From Bagarius yarrelli (Eukaryota > Chordata > Actinopteri > Siluriformes > Sisoridae), in assembly GCA_005784505.1 (NCBI GenBank), contig VCAZ01000113.1, positions 1,077,001 through 1,141,000 on the forward strand: DNA of 64,000 nucleotides. Direction: 5' to 3'. The notes under the pieces were generated by a model. The model ran no database searches, was not told where the DNA came from, and saw only the letters and a program-made list of their open reading frames with translations. Shown in pieces: positions 23,373 through 35,910 of the stretch; within the stretch, counting starts at the first letter, position 1, and each line of letters opens with the position of its first letter. Position numbers and translations under genes: made by a program.

Positions 23373-24710
23373 TACTAATCATAGTAAGGTTACAACCAGT
23401 TATCAAAACGGCACAAATATTAAATGTCCATCGATATACAGTCGCCTGAGCTGTTAACTAAGCACAAATAAATCTGTTTATCTTTCTGGAAAATTCCTCA
23501 AGCTAAAACACATTGAACTCTGAATTACTTTAGTTCTCAGCAAATGTGTCATTACCCACACAGAGTCAGACACAGTAAAAAAGCTGTGAAAAAGTTTTAA
23601 GTTTAAATTGTGTTTAAAGTAATTTTATTGTAATATTTTATTGCAGACATTTAACAAGTTTAATTATGTTTTTTGTGCTTATAATTGCAGTGCAAATGTC
23701 ATTCTGCCACATGTGAGGACATGTAGTTGAACGAAATGTCGTGTCTCGAAGGACCACAGTGCTACATACTGGTTAAATAAAAAATATTTATATATATATA
23801 TTTATATTTATATAAATATAAACATAAAACCCTAGAAATTAGTTGACTGTACAAAACTGAGACTGTATGAAATTGTGCAAAAGAGATATTTCAGGGGAAA
23901 GCAGCACTTAGTGCTAGATGATTTGTAGTGCAGTGCACAAGTAAACATGTATTATCATTTTGAGTCTTTGTGTGAGGGGTGTTAAAAAAGTGTCGAGTGT
24001 AGAGGAACACATTACAGACCAAAAATGCACTTACATCTTAGCCTAAAATGACTCATACCGTAGGCTATATTTCTAACACCTAAGTAAAAAATGGCATTGG
24101 CAAACTGTAATATTTGTATTCCTGACCATAATAGAACCTTATGATACGATGAGCACAGGGTAACAATGCAGGCTACAGTGCATCCAAAAACAAAAACAAA
24201 GAATCACTGAACCCAGAATTATTATTTATTAACTGCAATAACAGAAAAGTCCAGTAAACTAACAAAATCTTTCCTTTTTTTTTTAAACTCTGTGTTTGTG
24301 TGTGTTCAATACATAAATAAGTTATATTAATTTCCTTGTATGCAGAAAAAATGTGTTAAAGAATATGCAGGAGATAAACATCATCTCATTATTTATTTCC
24401 CAAATTATCTAGAAAGACCATCAGTTGAAATGTACACCTGAAACGTGTGATCATTTTAAATTTATTTATTTCACATTTTTCCTCTAAAATTAAAAATGAC
24501 CTTATAACATAACCATCTTTTTAACCCTTGTACTTGAAAAAAATACCTGTACTACCCAACAGCATACATCTATAAAGCAGATTAATATTTAAGGCAGCTT
24601 TATTAATTCAGATATTGTTGGTGTCCATGGTTATGGAAACCAGACACAGCTTCAGCAAAGTATATTCATAAACTACGACAAATACTGTAGCAAACCAAAC
24701 AAAGTAGTTT
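23373..24710. other. Gene-free AT-rich sequence
   Basis: No coding signal or recognisable repeat beyond short AT runs (about 23790-23825). Confidence 0.4.
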
Positions 24711-24900
24711 GGGAAGTGGTGGCTCATGGTTAAGGTGTTGGACTACCAACCCAAAAATTGTGTGTTTGTTTCCCAGCTCCACCAAGCCACCATTGCTGGG
24801 TCCCTGAGCAAGGCCCTTAACCCCCAATTGCTCACTTGTATAATGAGATAAATGTTATTTGCTCTGGATAAGGACGTCTGCTAAATGCTGTAAATGTAAA
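24711..24900 (+). repeat. tRNA-derived SINE (family A)
   Basis: GGCTCATGGTTAAGGTGTTGG (diverged A-box region), decayed B-box, AGCAAGGCCCTTAACCCCCAA, TGCTCTGGATAAGGACGTCTG and TGCTGTAAATGTAAA tail. Confidence 0.85.
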
Positions 24901-25024
24901 CAACATATGAAAAAAAACCACGTGCTGTAGTTTTCATAAGGCTTTCCGGGTGCGTTGACCTGTGGGGCCACCAGAGGAAAAACTGTAAAACTCTCTGCTC
25001 CCATGTTGTACACCATATGCTCAA

Positions 25025-25330
25025 AGTTTGTTTGTTTGTTTCTTGTCATGTAAGTCTCCTTGTCTATTTTATTATGTTCAAGTGTTTCTTGTTTAGTTGA
25101 TTGTTTCCCAGCAATTAGTTTGTGTATTTCTACGACTGCTTGTCTTTTTGGGGTTTTTTTTGCTTGTCACATTCAGTGTTATGGTCCATCTTCTATGTTG
25201 TCGTCCATGTCTATGTTTTATCACGTCAATTTATGTTCAATTAGTTTCCTCTTTTTGTTTTCCATTTTCTTTGGTTTGTTTGGCTTTTCCTTTTTTCACA
25301 TCCAAATAAATCTTCCAACTCATGACAAGT
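25025..25330 (+). repeat. Probable family R repeat copy
   Basis: T-rich sequence with TCTTGTCATGTAAGTCTCC, GTTTAGTTGATTGTTTCC and CAAATAAATCTTCCAACTCA near the end, similar in layout to the other family R copies. The open frames within it are products of T-rich composition. Confidence 0.4.
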
Positions 25331-25852
25331 TTACAGACAGGATTCAGTAACAGATGCTCTGTGTGTGGCTTATCCAACAAGGCCCACGGATATAGAAGTG
25401 CATTATTTATCTAAGGGATAAGTCAGAGCAGAGCCTAGCTACAGAGCATGCCATTTCATTCAGCCTCTGATCTGGTTCATGAACTGGCTATGAAAAAAGA
25501 TTTAGAGGTCAGAAAATCTGTGCTAGATGTTTTATATTACATTCAATAGATATTTCATCAGTATAGAGTAAAACAAGTTTAAATAAGGCTTTATAAAATG
25601 TAAATACATTGTCTTATTTCTACATATAATCCAATCATTGATAGTTACTCCTGGATTCTCTAAGCACTTAGTCGCTATGGTGTTTGTGGAGTTGTGTAAA
25701 TGCAATTTTTTTTTTGTTTAACAATGCACAACTAAATGTATTTGTCAGGTTAGTGTTACTAATACAATTCTATCCCATGTTAAACAATTGCTCAGGTTCT
25801 TTTCTTCTGTGTGCTTGTTTCAGCTATTGAGCCTCTATGAGAAATCTATGTG
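25331..25852. other. Gene-free sequence
   Basis: Nothing recognised. Confidence 0.4.
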
Positions 25853-26056
25853 GGGGGAAGTGGTAGCGCAGTGGTTAAGTTGTTGGACTATGAACTTGAG
25901 GACCCGGCTTCGATTCCCAGCTCCACCATGCCACCACTGCTGGGCCCCTGAGCAAGGCCCTCACCCCTCAATTGCTCAGTTGTATAACAAGGAATATTGT
26001 ATGTCGCTCTGGATAAGAGCGTCTGCCAAATGCTGCAAATGTAAATGTAAATGTAT
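25853..26056 (+). repeat. tRNA-derived SINE (family A), well preserved
   Basis: A-box TAGCGCAGTGGTTAAG, B-box-like GCTTCGATTCC, CTGGGCCCCTGAGCAAGGCC body, GTCGCTCTGGATAAGAGCGT and tail GCTGCAAATGTAAATGTAAA. Closely similar to the reversed copy at 53389-53585, including AACAAGGAATATTGTATGTC, so both belong to a young subfamily. Confidence 0.93.
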
Positions 26057-27910
26057 GTGTAGTAATTGAGGCTTTAAAAAGTTCTTAAAAACAGACTCTG
26101 GACTAAGGACTAAGTACTACACTGATACCACAAAAGGTAACTGTTGCACCAGGGAATCAGAATGCATTCACTCTCTCCATCATGTAGTTATCTTCTCTTT
26201 AACATGCCACAATATGTCTTAGACATCACTGTTCTTTAAATGCTGCTTCTACTGCCGCAACGCGTCGTTTCCATCACCGTCCCACCCTCCTGCTGCCCGC
26301 CTGCTTGCGGTTGCCATGATACGTCGTCATAAACATACAGGCTTTGAATACAAATTTGAAGAAAAGTCAGAAAGAGCTAACTGCACAGCTTGGAGAAAGT
26401 AAAGGGAGCCACTTCAAACTCTGCGACATATAGAATGGATAGTGTTGATGTATAATGATTTTTTGCTAATGCATTTTTTCAAGATTAGGTATGTTACTGG
26501 TTAAAATATAGTACAAGTGAATCATTTGTTGATTAGTTGCACCTCAATTTCTTACTTGGAACTGTCAAGCTGGACAGCACATTTCTGATGAGATCTCAAT
26601 CGCAAGGCTTGATTTACATTATTCAGTTACCCCCCTGGAAAATAATGAAGCAGTAGATTGAAATATAATAGACTCAGATTGAAGGAAAAGCAGGATGCCT
26701 GTCAAGAAACAGAATGGAACCAATTTTTTTCAGGCAAATCAATGAATAAGTGAACGCAGAAACATTTATCAGCTTTCAGCACACACAATTTCAACTTTAG
26801 GTCACATCCAATGGGAGAACATGGCATGGTAGGGCAGGAATATCTAACCATCTCACTGGCAGAATGTGTGGCAGGGTTTCTGGAAGGATTCATGTGCTAA
26901 CAAATATACTACTCTTTCCTAAAAAAAAACTATGGCACACAGCAGGGATCTCTTTCTAGAAAAAAAAGTATCAGTGCCATCATGCCATTTTATGCTTGAA
27001 GATCATTTCTTGTTATTTTTGGAGAAACATAAAATTATATATTACTCTCGAAGATGAGCGTACAATATGAGATATTTTCCTCTATTTCCCAGCAGATTTA
27101 AATATAACATTAAGTGAAATAGAGTTGTTTTATTTCCTGCTGAATTTCCACAGCTGCTATAGGCAATACTTGCCACTGATGCGACATTCCATAATAGTCC
27201 TTGTTTGCTTGTTACTGTATCGTTAATGTGCACTTACCAATGTGCTTTTATAAAACAAATTTCCATCTGATTTAGAAATCACAAGAATGCAAAAGATCCT
27301 TAAGTACAGGATGCTTTAGAGGAAAACAAGGAAAAAAAATTGAACAAAAAAGCGATACATATCCTGAATATGTTACAAATTCTTTTCCATAGCCAATTAC
27401 ACAATAAGATGTAACTAAAAGAATAAAATTTGCCTTGCTGGCCAAATTTCATTAGTCACTATGACACAAGGGAACTGCCAACTATTCCTAAACCATGTCC
27501 TCTGTTACCATTTAGTTTGCACACAAGAACCCCAGCTAGGCAAGATCTAACCCACACGCTACAGCCTTTTTAAGGCATTGCAAGAAAAAGAAAAACACAA
27601 TAGGCACGTACAAATATGTATAGTGCCAACTGGTCAGCATGGTTATTTAACCTATCTGCCCAAATTTACTGATGGAACTACAAATGTGTAAAAAAAAAAA
27701 AGCATGAGTTCTGAGTAGATTAAGATTCAGCTGTGAGTCCTAGCTATGACACAGCGGTTATGTACACTTTTTTGGGACACCCTAACAGCACATACATAAG
27801 TATGCCTTCCCCAAACTGCATTATATAAATTCTTTACCAGAATCAAGAAGCCCAAACACTGTTTCATTATGAAATTCCGCCGTGCACGAACAAATTAAAA
27901 ATGGTTAGAA
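26057..27910. other. Gene-free sequence with a small CpG-rich patch
   Basis: No coding exon identified. The stretch 26255-26335 is locally GC- and CpG-rich (CGCAACGCGTCGTTTCC) and holds GTTGCCATGATAC (26310-26322, X-box-like) next to TACGTCGTCA (CRE-like). No adjoining open exon is seen. Confidence 0.4.
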
Positions 27911-28788
27911 ATGTTGTGATGGCCTTATTGTCTCGATCAGATAAAGTAGATGTTCTGGACAAACAAACTGAATCCATGGTGACCTACCCCTCAAATCACA
28001 GAGCTTAAAAGGATCTGCTGTAAACGTCGGTGCCAGCACACCTTTAGATGCCAAAGCTGGGTTTTTTGGCACAAGTGGGACAAGCGTTTTCTCTGTTTGA
28101 TGCATTAATTTTTTTTTGAGGGGGCAGGGTGGCTCAAATGGTTTTAAGTGCTGAGTTGTTTTTCTGAAGACCAGGTTTCAAGCCCCACCTCCGGCAAGTC
28201 AACCCCTGTTGGGTCCTTGAGCAAGACCCTTAACCCCCTCCTGCTCCAGGGGGTGCGCTGTATCACAGCTGACCCTGCGCTCTGACCCCAACTTATAAGA
28301 TTGGATATGCGAAAAATGCATTTCATTGGCTCTGTACATGTACCTTGCACAATGACAATGAATTGAATATACTTATACTATATATTTAATACATCTGAAA
28401 CTTTAAATCTGCCTTATTTTAAAACTGTCTGATGATTTAGAATACTACTAAATTAAATTTACATTTTAATTTAGTTTTAATTTAATTGTATATGCCTAAA
28501 AGATAAGCTAGCATATAGGCTAGCTAGCTGGTACTGCTGTTTTGCACTTGTTCAATTTCCCCTCTTTATGCCTCTAGACAACATGGATCTGATTGAATTT
28601 GTATTTGCCAGCGCTAAAGTGATTTAAGATCTTGTTAAAAGTTCAATTACGGCCCACCCTTAATGGTTAAGAGTAGAATTAAATTATATGGTGTTTGGAG
28701 TCGGATGTATATGTGTAGAAAATGGGGCCAGAACTTATTTGATGCATCATTCAGCGTAGATTGTAGAATGTGAAATGTTTTTCTTTTC
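27911..28788 (+). repeat. Duplicated block, copy 1 (SINE-interrupted)
   Basis: About 600 bp, excluding an inserted SINE, matches 30874-31463 in the same orientation: shared AGATAAAGTAGATGTTCTGG, ATAGGCTAGCTAGCTGGTAC, GGCCCACCCTTAATGGTTAA and GTGTAGAAAATGGGGCCAGA. Identity is high but not complete. Confidence 0.88.
28118..28369 (+). repeat. SINE-like element (family B) inserted in duplicate copy 1
   Basis: tRNA-like head GGGTGGCTCAAATGG with B-box-like GGTTTCAAGCCCC, body CCCTGTTGGGTCCTTGAGCA, GCGCTGTATCACAGCTGACC, and 3' end CACAATGACAATGAATTGAA. The same arrangement occurs at 36687-36903. Absent from the matching position of the second block (about 31067). Confidence 0.75.
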
Positions 28789-28864
28789 TGCCGCTGTGCA
28801 CAAATCCCCTGACCTTAAAAAAAAAAAACATGTTTTGAGGTTGGTAAGAACTCAAATCCACAAA

Positions 28865-28990
28865 CATGTTGGAGATGAACTGAAACACTAACTGAACTCC
28901 AGACCTTTTCACCCAACATTAGTGTCTGATCTCACTAATACTATTGTGGCTGAATGAGCAAATCCCCACACTCTAAACTAAACCCGAATC
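28865..28990 (+). repeat. Tc1-like transposon relic
   Basis: TTAGTGTCTGATCTCACT (about 28919-28936) plus GTGGCTGAATGAGCAAATCC match the layout at 45895-45960 and the C-terminal transposase region of a common fish Tc1-like element. No ends retained here. Confidence 0.5.
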
Positions 28991-30873
28991 GGTAATATAA
29001 TGTTTAAAAAAACTCTGGTGTCTTAATATTTTAATCCAGAGCCAAGTAACTTGGCAAATAATCAAAAACCATACAAAAAAAAGTTTCAGAAGACGTAGAA
29101 AATGTTTTCATTTTTGAGAAAATGTGACTTGCAGAAAATGCAGAAAAGTCTAAAATAAGAAATTGATTTTAGGCAGTTAAAGAAAACAGATACAGAAATA
29201 AAGAAAATCCTTACTTCCTGATATTGTAGGACATGTGATGTCATAGGTATGCCTTCCTGGTAAACCCCTAAACTTCTGTCTATACAATTACAAAAGTAAA
29301 CACGTATATTAACACAGTATTACTTAATAAATGTTGTAGTGAAATGAATTGCAAATGTCATTAAAAAAAAAGCATCATGTGAGACTAGGCGAATTTGCAA
29401 TGTGGCTTTTAAATCACTAAGCTGCATATACACTGCAGATTTATGGAAATTCCACTTCCCATTATTTCTTTGGTCATGCTGACGTACACAGATTGTCCTG
29501 TTTATTTCTACAGAAGGGACTTTCTGCAAGTGTTTTTTTTCTTCCTATAAACTTTGTACAATCATTATAGCATCATGAGACCAACCTGAGCTAAAAGTTT
29601 TTTTGTTTGTACAGGATGGTTTTTGCTAATTTGACATTAAAGTCACCAATCAGGGAGCAGGGCCTCTCTTTAAAATAGTGTAGAGTACAGAGTTCATAGG
29701 TAAGTGAAGGATCATGATCTTAACCATTTATAAGGGTCATCGGATGCCTATTTTACAGTAGGTTTATATTATTCTTTTGGGTCTTACTGAAAAGTCTGTA
29801 ATATACTGTGATTAAAAATTCTCATTGGTAGCGTAACACTTATTTTACTTCGAAAAAATTGTTCTGTTCACAGCAATATGAATCTTACTTATACAAATAT
29901 GCATAAGAAAAAAATATTCTTCATTATTTAGTTTGCTGTTTTTATTGTTTTACTTATCTTCTCAAATGTTTAAAACCAAAAATATCAGATAAAAAAAAAA
30001 ATTTGGGTCAGAATAACTTTAGCAACTATTAAATATAGACCATGTTTATAGGGTGATCTCTTCAGTGACAAAATGTTACATTATTTTATTTAATGTCAGT
30101 TTTAACTATGTCTGTGTTTTTCTGTCAGTTTTCATTAAAACAACTTTCCCTAATGCACACCCCAGCCCACTGCTATTACTTTTGGTTCACGCGTTGTATC
30201 GCCCAGCTGACCCTTCGCTCACCTGAACCAGCTGAAAATCTATAATCATGTTGTTCATCAAGTCCATCATTGTGTGTGTGACATTTTATGAACCAATTCT
30301 CAACACATGGTTTGCCCTGACACCCCCACCCCCACCCCAATGCAAAACATTATACAATTTATTGCATGTTCAAACTTATTAACCCGAGTCTGCCCTCAAG
30401 TCACCACCTCGAATGACATTCTGTTGTTGACTTAGCTGCGTCAACGTAGGATCCTGTGGTGGATTTGGCTGAGTAGGATGTGATACTGAATTATCATCCT
30501 TTGTTAATCCTGGATCAACCAATCTTAACCATCTGGTGTCATCTGTGTGTGTCGACCAAACCCGCCTCCAAACATTTTTAAATATTTCCTTTTTTTGTCC
30601 TTAAACAAACTAAAAATCTTCAACTGAGTAAATGCTAAAAAAAAAATAGCTTATTGGCTGAGACTGGAAATGTATTGATTCTGAAACAATTTACTGACAC
30701 AGACGATTCCTATTTACTAGCATGTAATTTTTAAAACCTGACCATTGCCTGTGGACCCATAGAAGGTGGCCTGGTTTGAAAAATCATGTTTCTTTTTACA
30801 TCTTGTTGATGGCTTTGTATCACTAACCTGGTAAAGCGCTAAAACACACAATAGGAAAAAAGGTATCTAAAAA
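28991..30873. other. Gene-free AT-rich sequence
   Basis: No coding signal or recognised repeat. A C-rich run ACACCCCCACCCCCACCCC lies near 30321. Confidence 0.4.
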
Positions 30874-31463
30874 ATGTTGTCATGGCCTCATTGTCTCCAT
30901 CAGATAAAGTAGATGTTCTGGACAAACAAACCGGATCCATGGTGACCTACCCCTCAAATCACAGAGCTTAAAAGGATCTGCTGTAAATGTCTTGGTGCCA
31001 GCACACCTTTACATGTCAGAGCTGCTTTTTTTGGCACAAGTGGGACAAGCGTTCACTCTGCTTGATGCCGTACTTAATATTTGATACATCTGCAACCTTA
31101 AATCTGCCTTATTATAAAACTGTTCGATGATTGTCTTGGAAAACAATAATACTACTAAATTTAATTTTAATTTAAAAAATGCCTTAAAAAAGCTAGCATA
31201 TAGGCTAGCTAGCTGGTACTGCTTTTTGCACTTGCGCAATTTCTTTATGCCTCTAGACAACATGGATCTAATTGAATTTGTATTTGCCAGAGCTAAAGTG
31301 ATTTAAGATCTTGTTAAAAGTTTAATTACGGCCCACCCTTAATGGTTAAGAGTAGAATTAAATTAAATGTTGTTTGGAGTCGGAGGTATATGTGTAGAAA
31401 ATGGGGCCAGAACTTATTTGATGCATCAGTCAGTGCAGAATGTGAAATGTTTTTCTCTTCCTT
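30874..31463 (+). repeat. Duplicated block, copy 2 (no SINE)
   Basis: Matches 27911-28788 apart from the 252-bp SINE and small indels. About 3 kb separates the copies. Could be a local segmental duplication or two copies of an unknown dispersed repeat. Confidence 0.88.
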
Positions 31464-32049
31464 ATGGGTTTGTTGAGACAGTTGAGACATCATGGATAAA
31501 CATAGAGATTGGGTATAAAAAGGCAACACATGTACAGTTACAATAGACATAATAAAACTGTGTTATATATCAACAAAACTGAACAAGAAGGACACAAATC
31601 TTGTTTGACAATAAGAATCAATTAAAAACAAAGGAACGACTTCACAAGAAACACTTAGAATGACCCAGTCCACAGGAGATTCCTTTACTATTTAATAGAT
31701 CTGCCAAAAAAACATTTTCTAAAGTTTTCGAAAAAAAAAAAAAATTGCATTAAAAAAGAGGCTTTAACAAAGTGGGCACATTATTGCCGCTAGTTTATTG
31801 TATGATAAAATGATCTAATATTATATGATAAAATGCTTATATTGTTTTTGTTTACTTGTGTTGGTTGTTATATTAAAAATGACAATAACGATCTGAAAAT
31901 ATTATGTATAATTTCATTATAAAACCTTCCATTTTAAAACAAAAACTTCCGTCTTTGTTATAATGTGTGTTTTAGTGTTTAGGAATGAATGTAAACGGTT
32001 ATAGAGAAACATTCCCCACAGAACCACAAGATGACATACTAGAACTGTT
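31464..32049. other. Gene-free AT-rich sequence
   Basis: Nothing recognised beyond poly-A runs. Confidence 0.4.
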
Positions 32050-32135
32050 GTTTACCTAGCCATGTGCCGTTTGTCTGTCCCCAGTCCTGTCAGTGGTTCA
32101 TTGTTTCCAGGTGTTGCTTGTTTTCCCCATCAGTC

Positions 32136-32218
<83 letters not shown>

Positions 32219-32560
32219 TTCTGTCAGTACTTGTCTGGCGTTAATGTTGTGTTGTCGTCTCTCTCCTTGTAGCACTAAGGTCCCCATGTAGTTTCCTACG
32301 TATTACCTTGTTTCCTAATGCTAGTCGTAAATGCAAGTTGCTAATGACTAAACGCTAATGCTAATCGGCAATGTCAGTAGCTAATGCTAATGGTCAGTGC
32401 TAATCGCTTATAATGCTAATTTTCTTTCTTTGTTTTTTTTTAGTTTTGCTCTAAGTTTCATCATTAGCTTGTTTCCTTGGTTTGTCCTTTGTTTTCCAAA
32501 AAAAAGTTCTGTTGCATTTAATCCCTTCGTCCTCTATCTTCACTCCACCCCAAAACCTGA
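32050..32560 (+). repeat. Possible family R-like repeat with TA and GCTAAT arrays
   Basis: Contains CAGGTGTTGCTTGTTTTCCC, an interrupted TA array (32144-32214), and a degenerate GCTAAT-type tandem array at about 32317-32415. The order (T-rich segment, short tandem array, T-rich end) recalls family R, but the direct match is limited. Confidence 0.35.
32144..32214. repeat. (TA)n microsatellite
   Basis: About 35 TA units with one C interruption near 32179, preceded by a short GT run. Short Ile-Tyr frames across it are artefacts. Confidence 0.97.
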
Positions 32561-33874
32561 CAATGAAACAATAATATCCTGATATACAATATTGAAAAAT
32601 TTTAGTTTTGACCTTTAAGTATTTAAACATTTGCACTGAATGGTGTGTGCATATGTACTGCACGTGTCTAAGCCATTCATGTATACACACTTTAATCTCG
32701 GTCATACTGAGGAAAGAACTTTCTCCGTTGACACAGAATATAAAAAATGACATCAGAGATCGCTAGAGAGATGACTTTATATCAACAGATTAAATGGAAA
32801 TTTATTCTGCGTTTTGTTCTGTGCTCTATTTTGTCTCTATAAATTGCACAGGGGCAGTGTATTCCCACAAGAGAAAAAACGTTTCAACTTCAAGTAGTCC
32901 CTTTCTACCAAATCTGTTTAATGCACACGCTACAGAAAGGGAGCTGCTTGTTAGGACACTGTCATGAGAGAGAGAGAGACCACAAACGATACTTAGATCA
33001 AAAAAAAGAAAATAGGTGTGATATGAAGAAAAAAGCTTTGCTTTTTCGGTGACTAAACTTTTCCCTGGGGAACTATCCTTCTATTATAACTCTGTTTGCC
33101 CTTCATACACACAGCCACAATTTCTCACATGATAATTACATCTATATAAAAAGAAAGAGAGAGAGATTTAGTGTCCTATAATACATATTTTTTGACATTT
33201 GATGGATTTGCTAAACCATACAGCTTTTAAATCCACCAATAAAGTTTGAAGGTCATGAAAATAGAGCGCAGGGCAAATTGAATCGATCCAAATATCTGAT
33301 CAGTTCTTTGGGTGATAGATGACCTAGCACAGATGCTAGCACAGCAATCTGTTTCTGGGGATAAATGGGAAAGTGAAGTAGAAACGTAACTCGTTAAGCA
33401 ATACAGAACTTTCACACAGACCCTGTTATTTCTTTGCGGGCATATTTTTTACTGTTAGCCCTTGAAATTTTCTTTGAGAATATCAATAAAAAAGGGAATG
33501 AAATATCAAATAAAGATAAATGACCTATCTACTTGGGTTCTAATGAATCGGAGCACTGGCTTTATAAATGAACAGCGGGTAACACTTTAGTCTCAACAGA
33601 ATTCATTGGTCAGATACTATATACCGCGGGTGTTTATCTTGTGGTGGAGTGAGCTGTAATTTACCACAGTTAAAAAAAACCTTTTTAGAGAAAATTTGTT
33701 TTGCAGAGACCTTTTAATGACCGGCAACATGAAACTGATCAAACAAAAAATGACAGTGTTTAGTTAGTTTTCTATGTTATTCAGGGTTAAATAGTCAGAA
33801 TTAAAGCATTAATAAAAAGCAAACATTTACTGGGTAAAATATTAATGTTTGTTTCTTATGTACTTTTTTTTTTA
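32561..33874. other. Gene-free AT-rich sequence
   Basis: No coding signal; a short GA run near 32968-32982. Confidence 0.4.
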
Positions 33875-34310
33875 GATCAGGTTTCATGTTTATATTGTGT
33901 TTGTGTTTTATTGTTTATACTTTATGTTTTCAGTTCCTGTTCTTTGTTCAGGCATTTGCTTACTTCCTGTTTTGTCCTTGTCACGTGATCCCCTTGTTCA
34001 TGTGTCTTGTTCCTATTGGTTGGTCTTGTGTATTTATAGCCCTTGTGTTTTTCTTTGTCTTTGATTTCGGTTTGTCCCTGTACCACTGTGGTAAGTCTAT
34101 GTCCAGCTAAGTCAAGTTTTTCTAGTCTAGTTCATGTTTGTTGTTTTGTTTGTTTGTGCCAAGCTAAGCTATGCATAGATAAGCTAAGCTATTGTCTGAT
34201 AGCAATGAAAGTGAACATCCAACCCTTGCCATCCAAACCCATGCCCCCTGAACGCATGAACAAGACAGAATTGACATACTACAATATGTCATGTGTGATT
34301 CACCAATGAG
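33875..34310 (+). repeat. Family R repeat copy
   Basis: TTCAGTTCCTGTTCTTTGTTC, CTTCCTGTTTTGTCCTTGTC, CACGTGATCCCCTTG and TGTGTATTTATAGCCC, followed by AGCTAAGCTA-type repeats (about 34110-34190). The segment coding VQAFAYFLFCPCHVI in one frame is nearly identical to the reverse of 41585-42150, which fixes the relationship. Confidence 0.6.
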
Positions 34311-35384
34311 AAAACTTTATAATACAGTCAGTAACGGTACCGTAATAGCAAACATAAAAATAGTACCTAATTACACACTGCTGCTGAAGTTAAACTAATT
34401 CGTAAAGCTAAACAATCTACATAAACTATTCGTTACTATCAAACGCCATTGCTATCAGACTGTGACAAGACTAACAAACAGCAGTACAAAACTTATTCTT
34501 TTTTATTATTATCAATTGATCATAATTAATTAATTTATCATTGTTTGCTTACTAGCGCGTGTATTTTCAATATTTATGAGCACTGAGAATTTTGTTGTAT
34601 GCGTGAGCAGTTTGGAGCTGGGATTCAAAAACTGAAAATGGCAACCGGTTAATTGTGCCTCCCAGACAGTTTCCATGGTAATGGGAGTGAATTGTATTGT
34701 TTCAGGTGAGAGACTTTTTTTTCAATAGATCACTAAATGGCTGCAGCAATAGTAAAGCATAGGGAAATTTTTTATTGCTTATACTAGCATTTTAAAATGT
34801 TAGAGAATGTAATGAAATGTTCAGTGGCTTCACACTGTCTATATAATTTATTTTTATAGGACTGATAAAATTAATTATGCTGGTAAACAGTATATCAATT
34901 TGATAAACAGTAATGTAACAGAAAATAAACCAATATCAATGAAAGCCAAAAATTGGTTAAAAATGCCTTTTCCAGGAGTTTTTTAGTGTGTATACCGGCT
35001 ATGCCCCAGCTATCCATGGCTGAAAGGCAAGAGAGCAAACTTGTTCATGCTTTTAAGGTGAAACGGATGACATGCATAATCTCCTCTGTGAGTCAAAGTG
35101 AAACTAGCCAATTTGTGAACTCTTGCTTGTAGAACAGAATCATCTGAATTTGATCTACCGAGTGCTGTTGAAAATAAACATCGGAATCATCCAGAGATTA
35201 ATTTTAAAACTTAAAATTTTTGGTGAGGAAAAAAGCCAGAGATAATGATGGCAGGTAAAAATCGCCTGAAGGACATAAGGAAAAAAACTTAAATTGAAGC
35301 AGACTCAAGCAGAAAGTCATTCTTATCCTAGTGACACTGGATAATGCAGCCTTTGTTATTTTTTGTTTGACAACTATATGTAAA
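34311..35384. other. Gene-free sequence
   Basis: No coding exon seen. At 34642-34682 a Grainyhead-like AACCGGTT and an X-box-like GTTTCCATGGTAAT lie close together. Confidence 0.4.
34669..34682 (+). promoter_or_regulatory. X-box-like (RFX) site beside a Grainyhead-like site
   Basis: GTTTCCATGGTAAT has two differences from the best RFX form; AACCGGTT (about 34643-34650) is a full Grainyhead-type palindrome. Motif evidence only. Confidence 0.25.
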
Positions 35385-35910
35385 AAGGTGTCATAGTATA
35401 TTTTAGTATTTACTACAATAGGATTATAGTATACTCTAGTATATTACAGTATTTACTTTTTTTAGTGCAGTATACAATAGTATTAATTCTAGTGAATTGA
35501 TTAAATGTTTAACACTGTATGAAACACTGTAATATACTTTACTTTAAGTCACCAGAGTAAACTAAAAGACTGTGGTAAACTGTATTGTATTTTAGTTAAC
35601 TTAAGTATTTGGTTTGTTTTAGTATTTACACTTTGTTAATTTATAATCACACAATAGAAAGTAGTGAACTGATTGAAAATATTGTAAAAGATTTGCTAAC
35701 GGAGAACAGTGTGTTCCAGTTTCCCATTTCTAATGGACAGCAATGTCAGATCATTAATTCGGCAAAACCTATAGAATGGAGTAAAAATGGAGTATTAAAT
35801 TGATGCAGTTTTTGCTCTGATTTGTAAAGGATCTCACACATACAGTATAATATATTTGGGGAACATTTACGATAGTATTTAATGTAGTCATTTGTTTATT
35901 TTACTATATT
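35385..35910. repeat. Degenerate TAGTATA-type AT-rich repeat region
   Basis: Many partial repeats of ACTACAATAG, TAGTATACT and AGTATTTAC. Resembles degenerate teleost MITE-like sequence rich in TACTATAGT motifs; ends not defined. Confidence 0.4.

Noticed and set aside
25853..26056. tRNA gene
   Set aside because: A and B boxes are present but the body and tail are those of a SINE; no cloverleaf expected from the sequence.
32062..32291. Ile-Tyr repeat frames on both strands
   Set aside because: Translation of the TA microsatellite.
33886..34110. Membrane-like 74-residue frame
   Set aside because: Lies wholly within a family R copy and recurs, diverged, at 41907-42149; the recurrence reflects the repeat, not a gene.
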